Part shown: positions 24,284 through 33,257 of the stretch, piece after piece
How positions within the stretch are numbered: the first letter of the stretch is position 1
Layout: each line of letters opens with the position of its first letter
Assembly: GCF_007004625.1 (NCBI RefSeq)
Contig: NZ_VIFV01000022.1
Coordinates: 1 to 53,008, forward strand
Source of the DNA: Planococcus salinarum
GTDB lineage: Bacteria > Bacillota > Bacilli > Bacillales_A > Planococcaceae
DNA: 53,008 bases
Direction: 5' to 3'
The notes under the pieces: model-generated
Databases searched by the model: none
Told to the model about the DNA's origin: nothing
What the model saw: the letters and a program-made list of their open reading frames with translations, nothing else
Made by a program: the position numbers and the translations under genes

Positions 24284-24569
24284 AAGAACCGAGTTAATCC
24301 GCTGGAAATCGGAAGTGGAAGCAGGAAACATCGCCTTCCTGACCCATTACTGGATCGACGACCGGTTTCCAGGCTGCAGCACTGTAACAAAAGTTGGCTG
24401 CTGTGACCTGGTGAAATTGGAACAATGGGGAATGCAATATAGTCTTCGGGCCGAGTGGCTGGATTTGCGGGGGGATTATCCGCATTTTGATCTTTTCGGT
24501 GATTGGCAGAAGACGATACTGGAAGCTGAAGATTTGTTGGAGCAAGTGGAAAAGCTGGAGAAAAAATAA
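24267..24569 (+). CDS. YneQ-like conserved protein
   Basis: This 100-aa cytoplasmic protein, MAFGIKRTELIRWKSEVEAGNIAFLTHYWIDDRFPGC..., matches YneQ by position and pattern. It has three cysteines (PGC; VGCCDL) and an acidic coiled tail (EAEDLLEQVEKLEKK). Function unknown. It is translationally coupled to the thioesterase through a 17-base overlap, with AGAGGGAAGG as ribosome site. Confidence 0.75.
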   Translation: MAFGIKRTELIRWKSEVEAGNIAFLTHYWIDDRFPGCSTVTKVGCCDLVKLEQWGMQYSLRAEWLDLRGDYPHFDLFGDWQKTILEAEDLLEQVEKLEKK

Positions 24570-24612
24570 CTGAGCGTCAGCAACCTCGAAATGCCGATTG
24601 AATTTCAAAAGC

Positions 24613-24656
24613 AAAAAGCCGGAACGGAAGAACTTCTTCTCCTGTTCCGGCTTTTT
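24613..24656. terminator. Bidirectional terminator between yneQ and yneR
   Basis: AAAAAGCCGGAAC (24613-24625) pairs with GTTCCGGCTTTTT (24644-24656). It serves convergent genes. Confidence 0.9.
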
Positions 24657-24661
24657 CAATT

Positions 24662-24946
24662 TTATTCGTAGGAATAATCCAGTTCTCCGAGCTCATCGTT
24701 GACGCTGACGGACAGATCGTGGCCATCAAAATACCAAAGGTCGTTCTGTTCGATGAAATAGGTCACCTGATCCCGTTCAACTTCGACTGCCGCTTCTTGC
24801 GGCTCATCTTTAGTCACGCCAAGGGAAAAGCCGGGCTGTAGGCCGGAACCTCCGAAACGGACAAAGAACCGGACCCGTTCACCCGCTGTGACTTCCATTT
24901 CTTTATGAAACCAGTTGAAAGCATCTTCGCTGATTTTTATTTCCAT
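24662..24946 (-). CDS. HesB/YneR-like protein
   Basis: This 94-aa protein is related to the HesB/IscA fold, starting MEIKISEDAFNWFHKEMEV. The RFFVRFGGSG...FSLGV pattern fits, but the cysteines that bind iron-sulfur clusters in true IscA proteins are absent. A scaffold role is therefore unlikely; function unknown. It is the YneR counterpart by synteny and lies 35 bp after plsY in the same direction, probably cotranscribed. Confidence 0.82.
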   Translation of the reverse strand: MEIKISEDAFNWFHKEMEVTAGERVRFFVRFGGSGLQPGFSLGVTKDEPQEAAVEVERDQVTYFIEQNDLWYFDGHDLSVSVNDELGELDYSYE

Positions 24947-24981
24947 CTAGCAACACATCCTTTCAGGTTACCGGTTGGCAA

Positions 24982-25578
24982 TCAACCCCACCACGTGATT
25001 TTCGGTTCGGTGCCCGCGCGTATGCGCGAAATGTTGGTGCGGTGCCGGTAGAAGATAAATGACGAAAGTACAAGAATCACGGCGAGAAAAGGATAATCTC
25101 CAGTGCTTACAGCGTATATGATGGCGTAGATAACCGCCACGACTGCAAGGATCATCGAAGAAAGAGAAACCATTTTGGTGATTTTCAGGCCGATAAGCAG
25201 AACAGCCACCGCCACGATGAACAAGGGCCACTGGTAGCCGAGCAGGATGCCGCCGGAAGTGGCGACAGCTTTGCCGCCTTTGAATTTAGCGAAAACCGGA
25301 TACATATGGCCGACAACAGCAATCAGGCCGAACACAAGCGGATGAATGTTTGTATCGATATACAGAGGAATAAGTGTAGCCGCTGTCCCTTTTAGGATAT
25401 CCAGGACAGTGACAATCAGGCCGGCAGTTAAACCGAGAACCCGGAACGTATTGGTGGCGCCCAGATTTCCGCTGCCTTTCGTGCGGACATCCGTATTGTA
25501 GAAAATTTTGCCGATCCATAACGCAGAAGGGATCGAACCCAGTAAATAGGCCAATAACACAGGAAGCAATATATCCAT
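24982..25578 (-). CDS. plsY: Glycerol-3-phosphate acyltransferase PlsY
   Basis: This 198-aa integral membrane enzyme transfers acyl from acyl-phosphate to glycerol-3-phosphate, the first acylation in phospholipid synthesis (works with PlsX). The three conserved loops are present: GSIPSALWIGK, SGNLGATNTFRVLG and GHMYPVFAKFKGGKAVATSGG. About seven membrane segments. AAGGAG lies six bases before the ATG. It is transcribed away from yneT. Confidence 0.96.
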   Translation of the reverse strand: MDILLPVLLAYLLGSIPSALWIGKIFYNTDVRTKGSGNLGATNTFRVLGLTAGLIVTVLDILKGTAATLIPLYIDTNIHPLVFGLIAVVGHMYPVFAKFKGGKAVATSGGILLGYQWPLFIVAVAVLLIGLKITKMVSLSSMILAVVAVIYAIIYAVSTGDYPFLAVILVLSSFIFYRHRTNISRIRAGTEPKITWWG

Positions 25579-25713
25579 TTTGAACTCCTTCTATTCTCTC
25601 TATTTTGTCTTCTAAGTTTAACATGCTGAAAGATCATTGAACAATACTTGCAGGATTTTTATGAAACAGCGAGAATAACATGTATGATAGAATAAAAAGG
25701 ATAGGTGATCCTC

Positions 25714-26121
25714 TTGAATAATCCCACACGAGAACAGATCAAGGAAGTATTGGACACTGCAAAAACCATCGCTGTCGTCGGTCTGAGCCCGAATCCGAAC
25801 AGAACCTCCTATATGGTATCGGAAGCGATGCAAAGAGCCGGTTACCGGATTATCCCGGTGAATCCGATGGCTGATGAAGTATTGGGTGAAAAAAGTTATG
25901 CCTCATTGAAGGACATTCCTGAACCCGTGGACATTGTAAATGTTTTCAGACGCAGTGAATTCCTCGAAAGCCTGGCTGAAGAATTTCTTGAAATTGACAG
26001 TCCGGTTTTCTGGACCCAGTTGAATGTAGTGGATGATGATGTATTTAAACGGTTAACCGAACTCGGCTATACGGTCATTATGGACCGCTGTATCAAAGTC
26101 GAACACGCCATCCTTAAATAA
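25714..26121 (+). CDS. CoA-binding protein (YneT-like, YccU/CoA_binding_2)
   Basis: This 135-aa Rossmann-fold protein of the CoA_binding_2 family carries TIAVVGLSPNPNRTSY (nucleotide loop) and GYRIIPVNPMADEVLG. Members bind CoA; the biological role is unknown. The TTG at 25714 is chosen because AGGTG lies just upstream; an earlier GTG overlaps that ribosome site. Position between plsY and parE matches B. subtilis yneT. Confidence 0.85.
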   Translation: MNNPTREQIKEVLDTAKTIAVVGLSPNPNRTSYMVSEAMQRAGYRIIPVNPMADEVLGEKSYASLKDIPEPVDIVNVFRRSEFLESLAEEFLEIDSPVFWTQLNVVDDDVFKRLTELGYTVIMDRCIKVEHAILK

Positions 26122-26136
26122 GGCTGCAAGAGGAAA

Positions 26137-26159
26137 AGGGCGCCTGGCGCTCTTTTTCT
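26137..26159 (+). terminator. Terminator after yneT
   Basis: AAGGGCGC and GCGCTCTT pair (one G-T) around a short loop, followed by T residues. Confidence 0.65.
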
Positions 26160-26166
26160 ATGGTTA

Positions 26167-26195
26167 TTGACAGATGCCGGAGTTATCGATACGAT
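26167..26195 (+). promoter_or_regulatory. parEC promoter
   Basis: TTGACA (26167-26172), 17-bp spacer, TACGAT (26190-26195). Consensus -35, good spacing. Confidence 0.75.
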
Positions 26196-26212
26196 TAAAA
26201 GATAGAGATATG

Positions 26213-26226
26213 CGAACAGATGTTTG
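26213..26226 (+). promoter_or_regulatory. LexA/DinR-like box upstream of parE
   Basis: CGAACAGATGTTTG fits the Bacillus SOS box as I recall it (CGAAC-N4-GTTYG). It lies 14 bp before parE, downstream of the start point, where it could block elongation. To my recollection B. subtilis parEC is listed in the LexA regulon, which supports this. Confidence 0.6.
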
Positions 26227-26240
26227 TTGGAGGGAATTAG

Positions 26241-28217
26241 ATGGCTAAAACGAAGAATACGGCTTACAACGAAGAAGCGATCCAGGTACTTGAAGGCTTA
26301 GATGCCGTAAGAAAACGCCCAGGGATGTATATCGGTTCAACGGACACACGGGGCCTTCACCATTTGGTCTACGAAATTGTTGATAACTCGGTCGATGAAG
26401 CTTTGGCCGGGTTCGGCGATAAGATCAGTGTGACCATACATGAAGACAATAGCATCAGCGTCCGTGATTACGGCCGTGGCATGCCCACGGGGATGCACCG
26501 CAGCGGAAAACCGACGCCTGAAGTTATCTTGACGGTCCTGCATGCCGGCGGTAAATTCGGCCAGGGCGGGTATAAAACGAGCGGGGGACTGCATGGTGTT
26601 GGCGCCTCCGTGGTAAATGCGCTTTCAGAATACCTGGAAGTGACAATCCACCGGGACGGCAAAAAATACCGTCAGCGCTTTGAAAACGGCGGCAAGCCTG
26701 CCACGACGCTGGAAGAAATCGGCACTACAAAGGAAAGTGGAACGGATATCCATTTCCGGCCGGATCCGACTATTTTTTCTGCCACTAAATACAACTACGA
26801 AACTTTGAGTGAGCGCCTGCGTGAATCTGCGTTCCTGTTAAAAGGGCTGAAAATCGAGCTCACCGACAAACGGAGCGAAGAACAGCGGTACGCGGAATTT
26901 TTCTATGAAACCGGCATCGAAGCATTTGTCGAATACTTGAACGAAGAAAAAGACACGCTTCATAAAGTCGCCTATATCGAAGGCAAACAGGATGAAATGG
27001 AAGTCGAATTTTCATTCCAATTCAATGACGGTTATTCCGAAACGATCCTGTCATTCGTCAATAATGTCCGGACCCGTGACGGCGGTACGCATGAAACCGG
27101 TGCCAGGGCGGCCATGACACGTGTTTTCAATGATTATGCCCGGAAAATCAATTTATTGAAAGATAAAGACAAAAACCTTGAAGGCTCTGATATCCGTGAA
27201 GGGATAGCGGCAATAGTTTCGGTGCGGATTCCGGAAGCTTTGCTGCAATTTGAAGGGCAGACCAAGAGCAAACTGGGGACAAGTGAAGCGCGCAGTATCG
27301 TGGATGCTGTCGTTTCCCAAAAACTCATGTACTTTTTGGAAGAAAATGCTGACCTCAGTGCATCATTGGTGCGTAAAGCGATTCGTGCTTCACAGGCCCG
27401 ATTGGCGGCACGGAAAGCGCGGGAAGATGCGAGAAACGGCAAAAAACGCAAGAAATCGGACATGCTGCTGTCGGGCAAACTGACTCCGGCACAGTCCCGA
27501 AATGCCTCAAAAAACGAGCTCTATCTGGTGGAGGGTGATTCTGCCGGAGGTTCTGCAAAACAGGGCCGGGACCGTACTTTCCAGGCGATTCTGCCGCTCC
27601 GCGGTAAAGTTGTCAACACGGAAAAGGCGAAGCTTGAAGAGATTATGAAAAACGAAGAGATTTCGACGATCATCCACGCAATCGGTGGGGGCGTGTCATC
27701 TGATTTCTCTATTGACGACATTGCCTACAACAAAATCATTATCATGACAGATGCCGATACGGACGGTGCGCACATTCAGGTTCTGCTGCTGACATTCTTC
27801 TTCCGTTACATGAAACCGCTCATCGAAGCCGGCAAAGTGTTTATTGCATTGCCGCCGCTCTATAAAGTTTCCAAAGGAATCGGCAAGAAAGAAGTGGTCG
27901 ACTATGCCTGGACGGAAGCCGATCTTGAAGCGTCGACGAAAAAAGTCGGCAAGGGCTATGTGCTCCAGCGCTACAAAGGTCTCGGGGAGATGAACGCCGA
28001 CCAATTATGGGAAACGACAATGAACCCGGAAACGCGTACATTGATCCGTGTCACGATTGAAGACGGTGCACGTGCCGAACGCCGCATTACCACATTGATG
28101 GGGGACAAAGTCGAACCAAGAAGAAAGTGGATAGAGAATAATGTCGACTTTGGGATGGAAGAAGACGGCAACATTCTGGAAAACGACCTGATCCACGCTG
28201 AGGAGGAACTCGTATGA
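26241..28217 (+). CDS. parE: DNA topoisomerase IV subunit B
   Basis: This 658-aa ATPase subunit of topoisomerase IV decatenates daughter chromosomes. The GHKL ATPase domain shows [13 protein letters not shown] and the [15 protein letters not shown] lid. The TOPRIM domain shows [23 protein letters not shown] and the metal-binding [15 protein letters not shown] precedes the ATG. The stop overlaps the parC start by four bases. The EGDSAGGSA drug-contact region looks wild type. Confidence 0.97.
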   Translation: MAKTKNTAYNEEAIQVLEGLDAVRKRPGMYIGSTDTRGLHHLVYEIVDNSVDEALAGFGDKISVTIHEDNSISVRDYGRGMPTGMHRSGKPTPEVILTVLHAGGKFGQGGYKTSGGLHGVGASVVNALSEYLEVTIHRDGKKYRQRFENGGKPATTLEEIGTTKESGTDIHFRPDPTIFSATKYNYETLSERLRESAFLLKGLKIELTDKRSEEQRYAEFFYETGIEAFVEYLNEEKDTLHKVAYIEGKQDEMEVEFSFQFNDGYSETILSFVNNVRTRDGGTHETGARAAMTRVFNDYARKINLLKDKDKNLEGSDIREGIAAIVSVRIPEALLQFEGQTKSKLGTSEARSIVDAVVSQKLMYFLEENADLSASLVRKAIRASQARLAARKAREDARNGKKRKKSDMLLSGKLTPAQSRNASKNELYLVEGDSAGGSAKQGRDRTFQAILPLRGKVVNTEKAKLEEIMKNEEISTIIHAIGGGVSSDFSIDDIAYNKIIIMTDADTDGAHIQVLLLTFFFRYMKPLIEAGKVFIALPPLYKVSKGIGKKEVVDYAWTEADLEASTKKVGKGYVLQRYKGLGEMNADQLWETTMNPETRTLIRVTIEDGARAERRITTLMGDKVEPRRKWIENNVDFGMEEDGNILENDLIHAEEELV

Positions 28218-30640
28218 CGCAAATCGAACGTTATCAGGATCTGCCATTGGAAGAAGTCATCGGCGATCGGTTTGGGCGTTACAGTAAGTACATCATCCAG
28301 GACCGGGCTTTGCCCGATGCACGCGACGGCTTGAAGCCGGTTCAGCGGCGCATCCTGTATGCGATGTATCACGAAGGCAACACCAATGATAAAGCGTTCC
28401 GTAAATCAGCCAAGACTGTCGGAAATGTCATCGGGAATTACCACCCGCATGGCGACAGTTCTGTTTACGAAGCGATGGTGCGTCTCAGCCAGGACTGGAA
28501 AATACGCCATATGCTCGTAGAAATGCACGGAAATAACGGGTCGATGGACGGCGATTCACCTGCCGCGATGCGTTACACGGAAGCCCGTCTTTCCGCCATT
28601 TCAGGTGAATTGCTGCGCGATATCGACAAGCGCACAGTGGAATTCATCCCGAACTTTGATGATTCCGATATGGAACCGACGGTCTTGCCGGCCCGTTTCC
28701 CGAATTTAATGGTGAATGGTTCCACGGGAATTTCTGCCGGTTACGCCACTGATATTCCACCGCACGCCCTGCACGAGGTACTCGATGCCGTGTTAATGCG
28801 GATGGATAACCCCGATGCCACAGTAGATGAATTGATGAAGGTCATCAAAGGTCCTGATTTTCCTACAGGAGGAATCATTCAGGGCGTGGATGGCATCAAA
28901 AAAGCCTATGAAACCGGCAAAGGCAAAATTATTGTCCGGTCGAAAGCTGCCATCGAACCGCTGAAAGGCGGCAAAGAACAGATTGTCATCACGGAAGTGC
29001 CTTTTGAAGTCAACAAAGCCACGATGATCAAAAAAATTGATGATCAGCGCTTTGACCGGAAACTGGATGGCATTTCAGAAGTCCGTGATGAATCGGATCG
29101 CACCGGTCTGCGCATTGTCATCGAACTGAAAAAAGATGTACAGGCAAACGGCATCCTCAATTACCTTTACAAAAATACGGATCTTCAAGTCAGCTACAAC
29201 TTCAATATGGTGGCCATCTATAAGCGGCGTCCGACGATGATGACACTCCAGACTTTGCTCGATGCCTACATCGCACACCAAAAAGAAATTGTGACGAAAC
29301 GATCAGAGTTTGATCTGCATAAAGCAAAAGACCGGATGCATATTGTCGAAGGTTTGATGAAAGCATTGTCCATTCTGGATAAAGTCATCAAAACCATCCG
29401 CGCTTCCAAAGATAAACGGGATGCGAAAAACAATCTGATCGCGTCATTTTCATTTTCTGAAGCCCAGGCGGAAGCGATCGTTTCCTTGCAGCTCTATAGG
29501 TTGACCAATACAGATATCACTGAATTGCAAAAAGAGGAAATGGCCCTTAAAAAACTGATTGAAGAATTGAGCGGAATTTTGACAAGTGCAACGAAATTAA
29601 AAAATGTCATCAAAAAAGAGCTGGCCGGCGTTCGCAAACAATTTGCAGAACCGCGCCGTTCCGTCATTGAAGAGAAAATTGAAGAAATTACGATTACACG
29701 CGAAGTGATGATACCGAGCGAAGAAGTGGTCGTTACGGTGACAAAAGAGGGCTATGTGAAACGGACGAGCACCAGATCGCATGCCGCTTCGAATGGCCGT
29801 GATTTCGCAATGAAGGAATCTGACCATCTTCTGTTCGAAGCAAATCTGAATACCCAGCATACCATCTTGATTTTCACGACAAAAGGAAACTTCATCTATC
29901 AGCCGATCAATGAATTGCCGGACATCAAATGGAAGGACCTTGGACAGCATTTGTCCAGCATCATCCAATTGGAAGCCGATGAATCGATTCTGGCCGTCTA
30001 TCCTTTTGAAAATTTTGATGCGGACGCGAGCATCCTGACCGTATCCAAACTTGGCCAGGTCAAACGCTCTGCCCTGCAGGACTATAAAGTCCAGCGTTAT
30101 TCACGCGCCATCAAAACGATGAATCTGAAAAAAGACGATTCGATGATTTTTGCCGGGCTGGTAACGAAGGAAAATGAACTGTTCATCGGAACGCACCATG
30201 CCTATGGCGTCCGGTTCCCGATGGAGGAAGTGCCATTGACCGGGTTGCGTACCGGTGGAGTCAAAGGGATTAACCTGAAAGATAAAGATGTGGCCGTATC
30301 CGCCATTATGATCGATCCGGATGTCAAACAGGATCTTGTTCTCGTTACCCATCGCGGGGCAGCCAAAAAGATGCGCATGACTGAATTTGAAACAGGCAGC
30401 CGTGCCAAGCGCGGAGTGGTGATGCTGCGTGAATTGAAATCGAACCCTCATCGGGTCATTTCAATCGACGCCGTAACAGCAAAAGACGAATTGCTGTTGG
30501 AAACCACCAAGAACATCAACCTGACTTTGCCTGCAGCAAACCTTAAACCGGTTGACCGTTATTCGAACGGCTCATTTGTACTCGATGAGGCTTCAGACGG
30601 CAAAGTGAAGGAAGTCTATCTGAAAAAAGTGAAAGAGTGA
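28214..30640 (+). CDS. parC: DNA topoisomerase IV subunit A
   Basis: This 808-aa breakage-reunion subunit forms a ParC2ParE2 complex. The quinolone-resistance region reads [14 protein letters not shown] with Ser82 and Glu86 (equivalents of S. aureus GrlA Ser80 and Glu84), so no target-site resistance change is visible. The catalytic tyrosine is in [11 protein letters not shown]. The C-terminal beta-pinwheel (from about residue 500) is complete. Coupled to parE by ATGA overlap; a terminator follows. Confidence 0.97.
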   Translation: MTQIERYQDLPLEEVIGDRFGRYSKYIIQDRALPDARDGLKPVQRRILYAMYHEGNTNDKAFRKSAKTVGNVIGNYHPHGDSSVYEAMVRLSQDWKIRHMLVEMHGNNGSMDGDSPAAMRYTEARLSAISGELLRDIDKRTVEFIPNFDDSDMEPTVLPARFPNLMVNGSTGISAGYATDIPPHALHEVLDAVLMRMDNPDATVDELMKVIKGPDFPTGGIIQGVDGIKKAYETGKGKIIVRSKAAIEPLKGGKEQIVITEVPFEVNKATMIKKIDDQRFDRKLDGISEVRDESDRTGLRIVIELKKDVQANGILNYLYKNTDLQVSYNFNMVAIYKRRPTMMTLQTLLDAYIAHQKEIVTKRSEFDLHKAKDRMHIVEGLMKALSILDKVIKTIRASKDKRDAKNNLIASFSFSEAQAEAIVSLQLYRLTNTDITELQKEEMALKKLIEELSGILTSATKLKNVIKKELAGVRKQFAEPRRSVIEEKIEEITITREVMIPSEEVVVTVTKEGYVKRTSTRSHAASNGRDFAMKESDHLLFEANLNTQHTILIFTTKGNFIYQPINELPDIKWKDLGQHLSSIIQLEADESILAVYPFENFDADASILTVSKLGQVKRSALQDYKVQRYSRAIKTMNLKKDDSMIFAGLVTKENELFIGTHHAYGVRFPMEEVPLTGLRTGGVKGINLKDKDVAVSAIMIDPDVKQDLVLVTHRGAAKKMRMTEFETGSRAKRGVVMLRELKSNPHRVISIDAVTAKDELLLETTKNINLTLPAANLKPVDRYSNGSFVLDEASDGKVKEVYLKKVKE

Positions 30641-30644
30641 ATTT

Positions 30645-30674
30645 AAACGCCTCCCGGCTGGGGGGCGTTTTTTT
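30645..30674 (+). terminator. Terminator of parEC
   Basis: AAACGCC and GGCGTTT arms with CCC/GGG inside, followed by seven T. Confidence 0.85.
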
Positions 30675-30792
30675 GGTGTCCAGTTCCAGTGGGGGAAGGG
30701 ACGCTTTGAACACATAAGCAAGTTATTATGTATTTATATTATTATTATGTAAACTTATTAGAAGAGATTTTTCCCTCCGCGGTTGACCACCA

Positions 30793-30824
30793 AAAAGAAG
30801 GCTTCGGATCCGAAGCCTTCTTTT
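30793..30824. terminator. Perfect palindromic terminator after the arsenic-linked oxidoreductase
   Basis: AAAAGAAGGCTTCGG and CCGAAGCCTTCTTTT form a 15-bp stem with U-runs on both strands. It ends the minus-strand unit. Confidence 0.88.
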
Positions 30825-30828
30825 CATC

Positions 30829-32115
30829 TCAACAGCATGCGGTGGTTGGTTTACCTGTAAGTTGGACCGTGACGGGGCGGGAACTGCAAACGCCCGTTTC
30901 CGGCAACGCCAATTCCACTCTTTCTGATGCTTCAAGATCACCCGTCAGATAGGCAACCACCGAACGCACCTGTTCGTATCCTGTAGCCAGCAGAAAGGTG
31001 GGAGCACGACCATAACTTTTCGCTCCGACAATATAGAAATTCTTTTCGGGCTGGCGCAATTCTTTTTCCCCGTGCGGTCTTACAGTTCCGCAACTATGGA
31101 TATTCGGGTCTATCAGAGGGGCCAGGGCCGAGACGCTTTCAAGTGATGGATCGAATGCGTAGCGAATTTCACCAAGAAATGAGAAGTCTGGGCGGGAGCC
31201 TGTATTGGCGATTACTTCATCAAAAGGACCGAAGGCCATTTCAGCATTTTTTTGTATTGCTGTAAGCAAAATCTGGCCATCATCATTTCGAGCGATTTGC
31301 CGGATGAAACATTCCGGTATCACGGTTACTCTTCCTTCAGCAATGACCTCTTTCATCTTTTCGCCCAGTTCTCCTCTGGCAGCAAGCTGGTCGGAAGCGC
31401 CGCCGCCAAAAAGGGAAGGCTCAACTTTCCCGCGCACCATCCAAGTGATTGCCGTTTCGGGGCTGGATTTCTGCAGTTCCAATAAGTCCAAAATGGAATT
31501 GAATGCAGAGTGGCCGCTCCCCGCGACTGCTGTATGTTTCCCTGAAAATGCGTGCCGGTCCTTGTTCAGAATATCCGGAAGGCGTGTATGGACGGATTCC
31601 CTGCTTTGCGGCATGCCCCCTGAAATTAGCGGATTGGGGTTTTGCCACGTACCGGTAGCATCTATCATTGCTTGCGCTTCGAATTCCCGGTATGTTCCGA
31701 ACTGCTCCACGATAATACGGAAGGGCCGATCGTCGCGTGCCTCATCCTTCATTTTATCCAAGCCGCTTCTGGAGACGTGCACGACTTTGCTGTTGAGGTG
31801 GAGGAAAGGTGCAAGTTCAGGTATTTTGCTCAGTGGTTTCAGGTATTGGGATACAATTTCAGCCCCGAGCGGCAGCCCTCCTTCATCCGGCAGGCTTATT
31901 CCGTGCTTTTCGAGCAGCGTCTTCGCTGCTGCATCCATATTATAGCGCCACGAAGAGAACAGCCGGACATGGCCGTAGTCCGGAAAATTTGCACCCGGCT
32001 CGGCTCCCGCCTCAAACAGCACAAAGTTTTTTCCTTTAAGCGCAAGCTGCGCAGCCGCCGCCATCCCCACGGGTCCGCCGCCGATGATGGCGATCGGCAA
32101 TTGATTGTTCATCAT
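30829..32115 (-). CDS. FAD-dependent oxidoreductase linked to arsR (ArsO-like)
   Basis: This 428-aa flavoprotein has an N-terminal FAD loop (IAIIGGGPVGMAAAA), a second Rossmann loop (TAVAGSGHSAFNSI) and a C-terminal conserved segment ending the FAD domain (YIVGAKSYGRAPTFLLATGYEQV). It resembles the flavin-monooxygenase-like proteins found with arsenic-resistance regulators. The last residues are TTACC, a terminal cysteine pair that could bind As(III) or another soft metal. The start is taken at the second of three near ATGs, eight bases from GGAG. An ArsR-type operator sits directly upstream. No arsenite pump (arsB or acr3) or reductase (arsC) lies nearby. Substrate unknown. Confidence 0.72.
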   Translation of the reverse strand: MMNNQLPIAIIGGGPVGMAAAAQLALKGKNFVLFEAGAEPGANFPDYGHVRLFSSWRYNMDAAAKTLLEKHGISLPDEGGLPLGAEIVSQYLKPLSKIPELAPFLHLNSKVVHVSRSGLDKMKDEARDDRPFRIIVEQFGTYREFEAQAMIDATGTWQNPNPLISGGMPQSRESVHTRLPDILNKDRHAFSGKHTAVAGSGHSAFNSILDLLELQKSSPETAITWMVRGKVEPSLFGGGASDQLAARGELGEKMKEVIAEGRVTVIPECFIRQIARNDDGQILLTAIQKNAEMAFGPFDEVIANTGSRPDFSFLGEIRYAFDPSLESVSALAPLIDPNIHSCGTVRPHGEKELRQPEKNFYIVGAKSYGRAPTFLLATGYEQVRSVVAYLTGDLEASERVELALPETGVCSSRPVTVQLTGKPTTACC

Positions 32116-32130
32116 TTTCATCGCTCCTTA

Positions 32131-32146
32131 ATCAATTTTTTTTGAT
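32131..32146 (-). promoter_or_regulatory. ArsR-type operator upstream of the oxidoreductase
   Basis: ATCAATTTTTTTTGAT is an ATCAA-N6-TTGAT inverted repeat between arsR and the oxidoreductase, overlapping the region just before its ribosome site. The same half-sites and spacing occur twice upstream of arsR. Confidence 0.6.
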
Positions 32147-32173
32147 TTATAGACTAAAAATGGGTCCATCCCT

Positions 32174-32494
32174 TTAACAGGATGGAGTGATGACCTTGCA
32201 TATTTGATTGGATATCAAATGGTTCATTTCCTTCTGGTTGATCGAGTAAAAACTCCACGTGCCTTCTGTTTTCTTGTCCAGCAATCCGGCGGTCAGCAAT
32301 ATTTTCAGGTGATAGGATAATTTCGACTGGGGAATCTCCATTTCATTCATGAGATCGCAGACACAGGCAGAATTCATATGACAAATTTTATTGAGAATTT
32401 CAAGCCGCTTTGGATCTGATAACGCCTTGTATTTCAGGGCAAGCTGTTCAAAATCACTTGTTTTCTCCATCGTGGCCTGAGGATTTACAGCCAT
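32174..32494 (-). CDS. arsR: ArsR-family metalloregulator
   Basis: This 106-aa winged-helix repressor carries the alpha-3 metal site CVC in NSACVCDLMNEM (the type found in As(III)-sensing ArsR), the recognition helix QSKLSYHLKILLTAGLL, and a terminal cysteine (TPSC) that could be a further ligand. It releases DNA on binding As(III)/Sb(III). Start uncertain: GTG at 32503, ATG at 32494 (chosen) or ATG further in; none has a strong ribosome site. It likely represses itself and the downstream flavoprotein. Confidence 0.88.
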   Translation of the reverse strand: MAVNPQATMEKTSDFEQLALKYKALSDPKRLEILNKICHMNSACVCDLMNEMEIPQSKLSYHLKILLTAGLLDKKTEGTWSFYSINQKEMNHLISNQICKVITPSC

Positions 32495-32517
32495 GTCGCT
32501 CACTCGCTTTCTGTTTA

Positions 32518-32591
32518 ATCAATTTTATTTGATATATTGATTGTAATGCATGGGATTGAAAAGGGCAACAAGTAAATCAAAATAAATTGAT
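32518..32591 (-). promoter_or_regulatory. arsR promoter with two ATCAA-N6-TTGAT operators
   Basis: Minus-strand TTGCCC (32568-32563), 17-bp spacer, TACAAT (32545-32540). Operator ATCAATTTTATTTGAT (32518-32533) covers the start point. A second, ATCAAAATAAATTGAT (32576-32591), lies just upstream of the -35. The two centres are 58 bp apart. Confidence 0.72.
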
Positions 32592-32651
32592 TTATTTATT
32601 TATTCGCTTTCCCAATTTACTGATGTGGCATGCCTTTTCTGTTCCTTCCAT

Positions 32652-32678
32652 AAAAAAAGCAGCCGGCGAGGGCTGCCT
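32652..32678 (-). terminator. Terminator of the DUF948 gene
   Basis: On the minus strand GGCAGCC...GGCTGC is followed by TTTTTTT. Confidence 0.85.
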
Positions 32679-32692
32679 TCAGTAATCGGTGG

Positions 32693-33169
32693 TTAACGCA
32701 CTTTTCCAAAGTGGAGGGTATCGTAGTTTTCAGCTGTGCCCTCGGGATGGAGGGTCTGCAGGTGCTCCGGCAGGTGGATCATGTCGTCAGCTGTAGTGGT
32801 TATTTTCTTGACCTGTCTCACATTCTCCCGGTCATGTTCAGCCCGGTAAATGATTCGGTCGGTAATCGTGCGAATCGATGTATTCAAATCGATAAGCGAA
32901 TTCTTTGTGCCCTTGATCCCATCGGTCAGCACGCTGATTTTTTCGGATTTCACGGCAATCTCCTCTTGCAATTCAGTGGTGGTATGCTGCAGGCTTGAGG
33001 CTTCCAGATTCAGCTTGTCCACGCGTTCTTTCAGATTGTTCGCCGAGCCTTTCATCTCTTTCATGGGTTCTTTCATGCCGGAGATGAAAAGACCTGCCCC
33101 GATGCCAGCGATGATCAGTCCGACAACGAGAATTCCGAGTGCTATCCATAGCCATAGTGTTGAGTCCAT
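32693..33169 (-). CDS. DUF948-like membrane protein
   Basis: This 158-aa protein has an N-terminal membrane helix (MDSTLWLWIALGILVVGLIIAGIGAGLFISG) followed by a long coiled-coil helix (residues 35-110: ...NNLKERVDKLNLEASSLQHTTTELQEEIAVKSEKI...). This is the DUF948/YtxG type of single-span, coiled-coil protein linked to stress or cell envelope. AAGGAGG lies before the ATG. It stands alone, behind the oxidoreductase unit. Function unknown. Confidence 0.75.
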   Translation of the reverse strand: MDSTLWLWIALGILVVGLIIAGIGAGLFISGMKEPMKEMKGSANNLKERVDKLNLEASSLQHTTTELQEEIAVKSEKISVLTDGIKGTKNSLIDLNTSIRTITDRIIYRAEHDRENVRQVKKITTTADDMIHLPEHLQTLHPEGTAENYDTLHFGKVR

Positions 33170-33257
33170 TGTTGTTCCTCCTTCATCATAGTTCGCGTAT
33201 TGCTCTTTCTATACCCCGAATAGCCCATGGATTAACATGGCGAACCAAATTTCATAT

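Noticed and set aside
31205..31945. A 246-codon open frame on the plus strand
   Set aside because: It is entirely antisense to the arsR-linked flavoprotein, which has clear FAD motifs; no ribosome site or recognisable domain.
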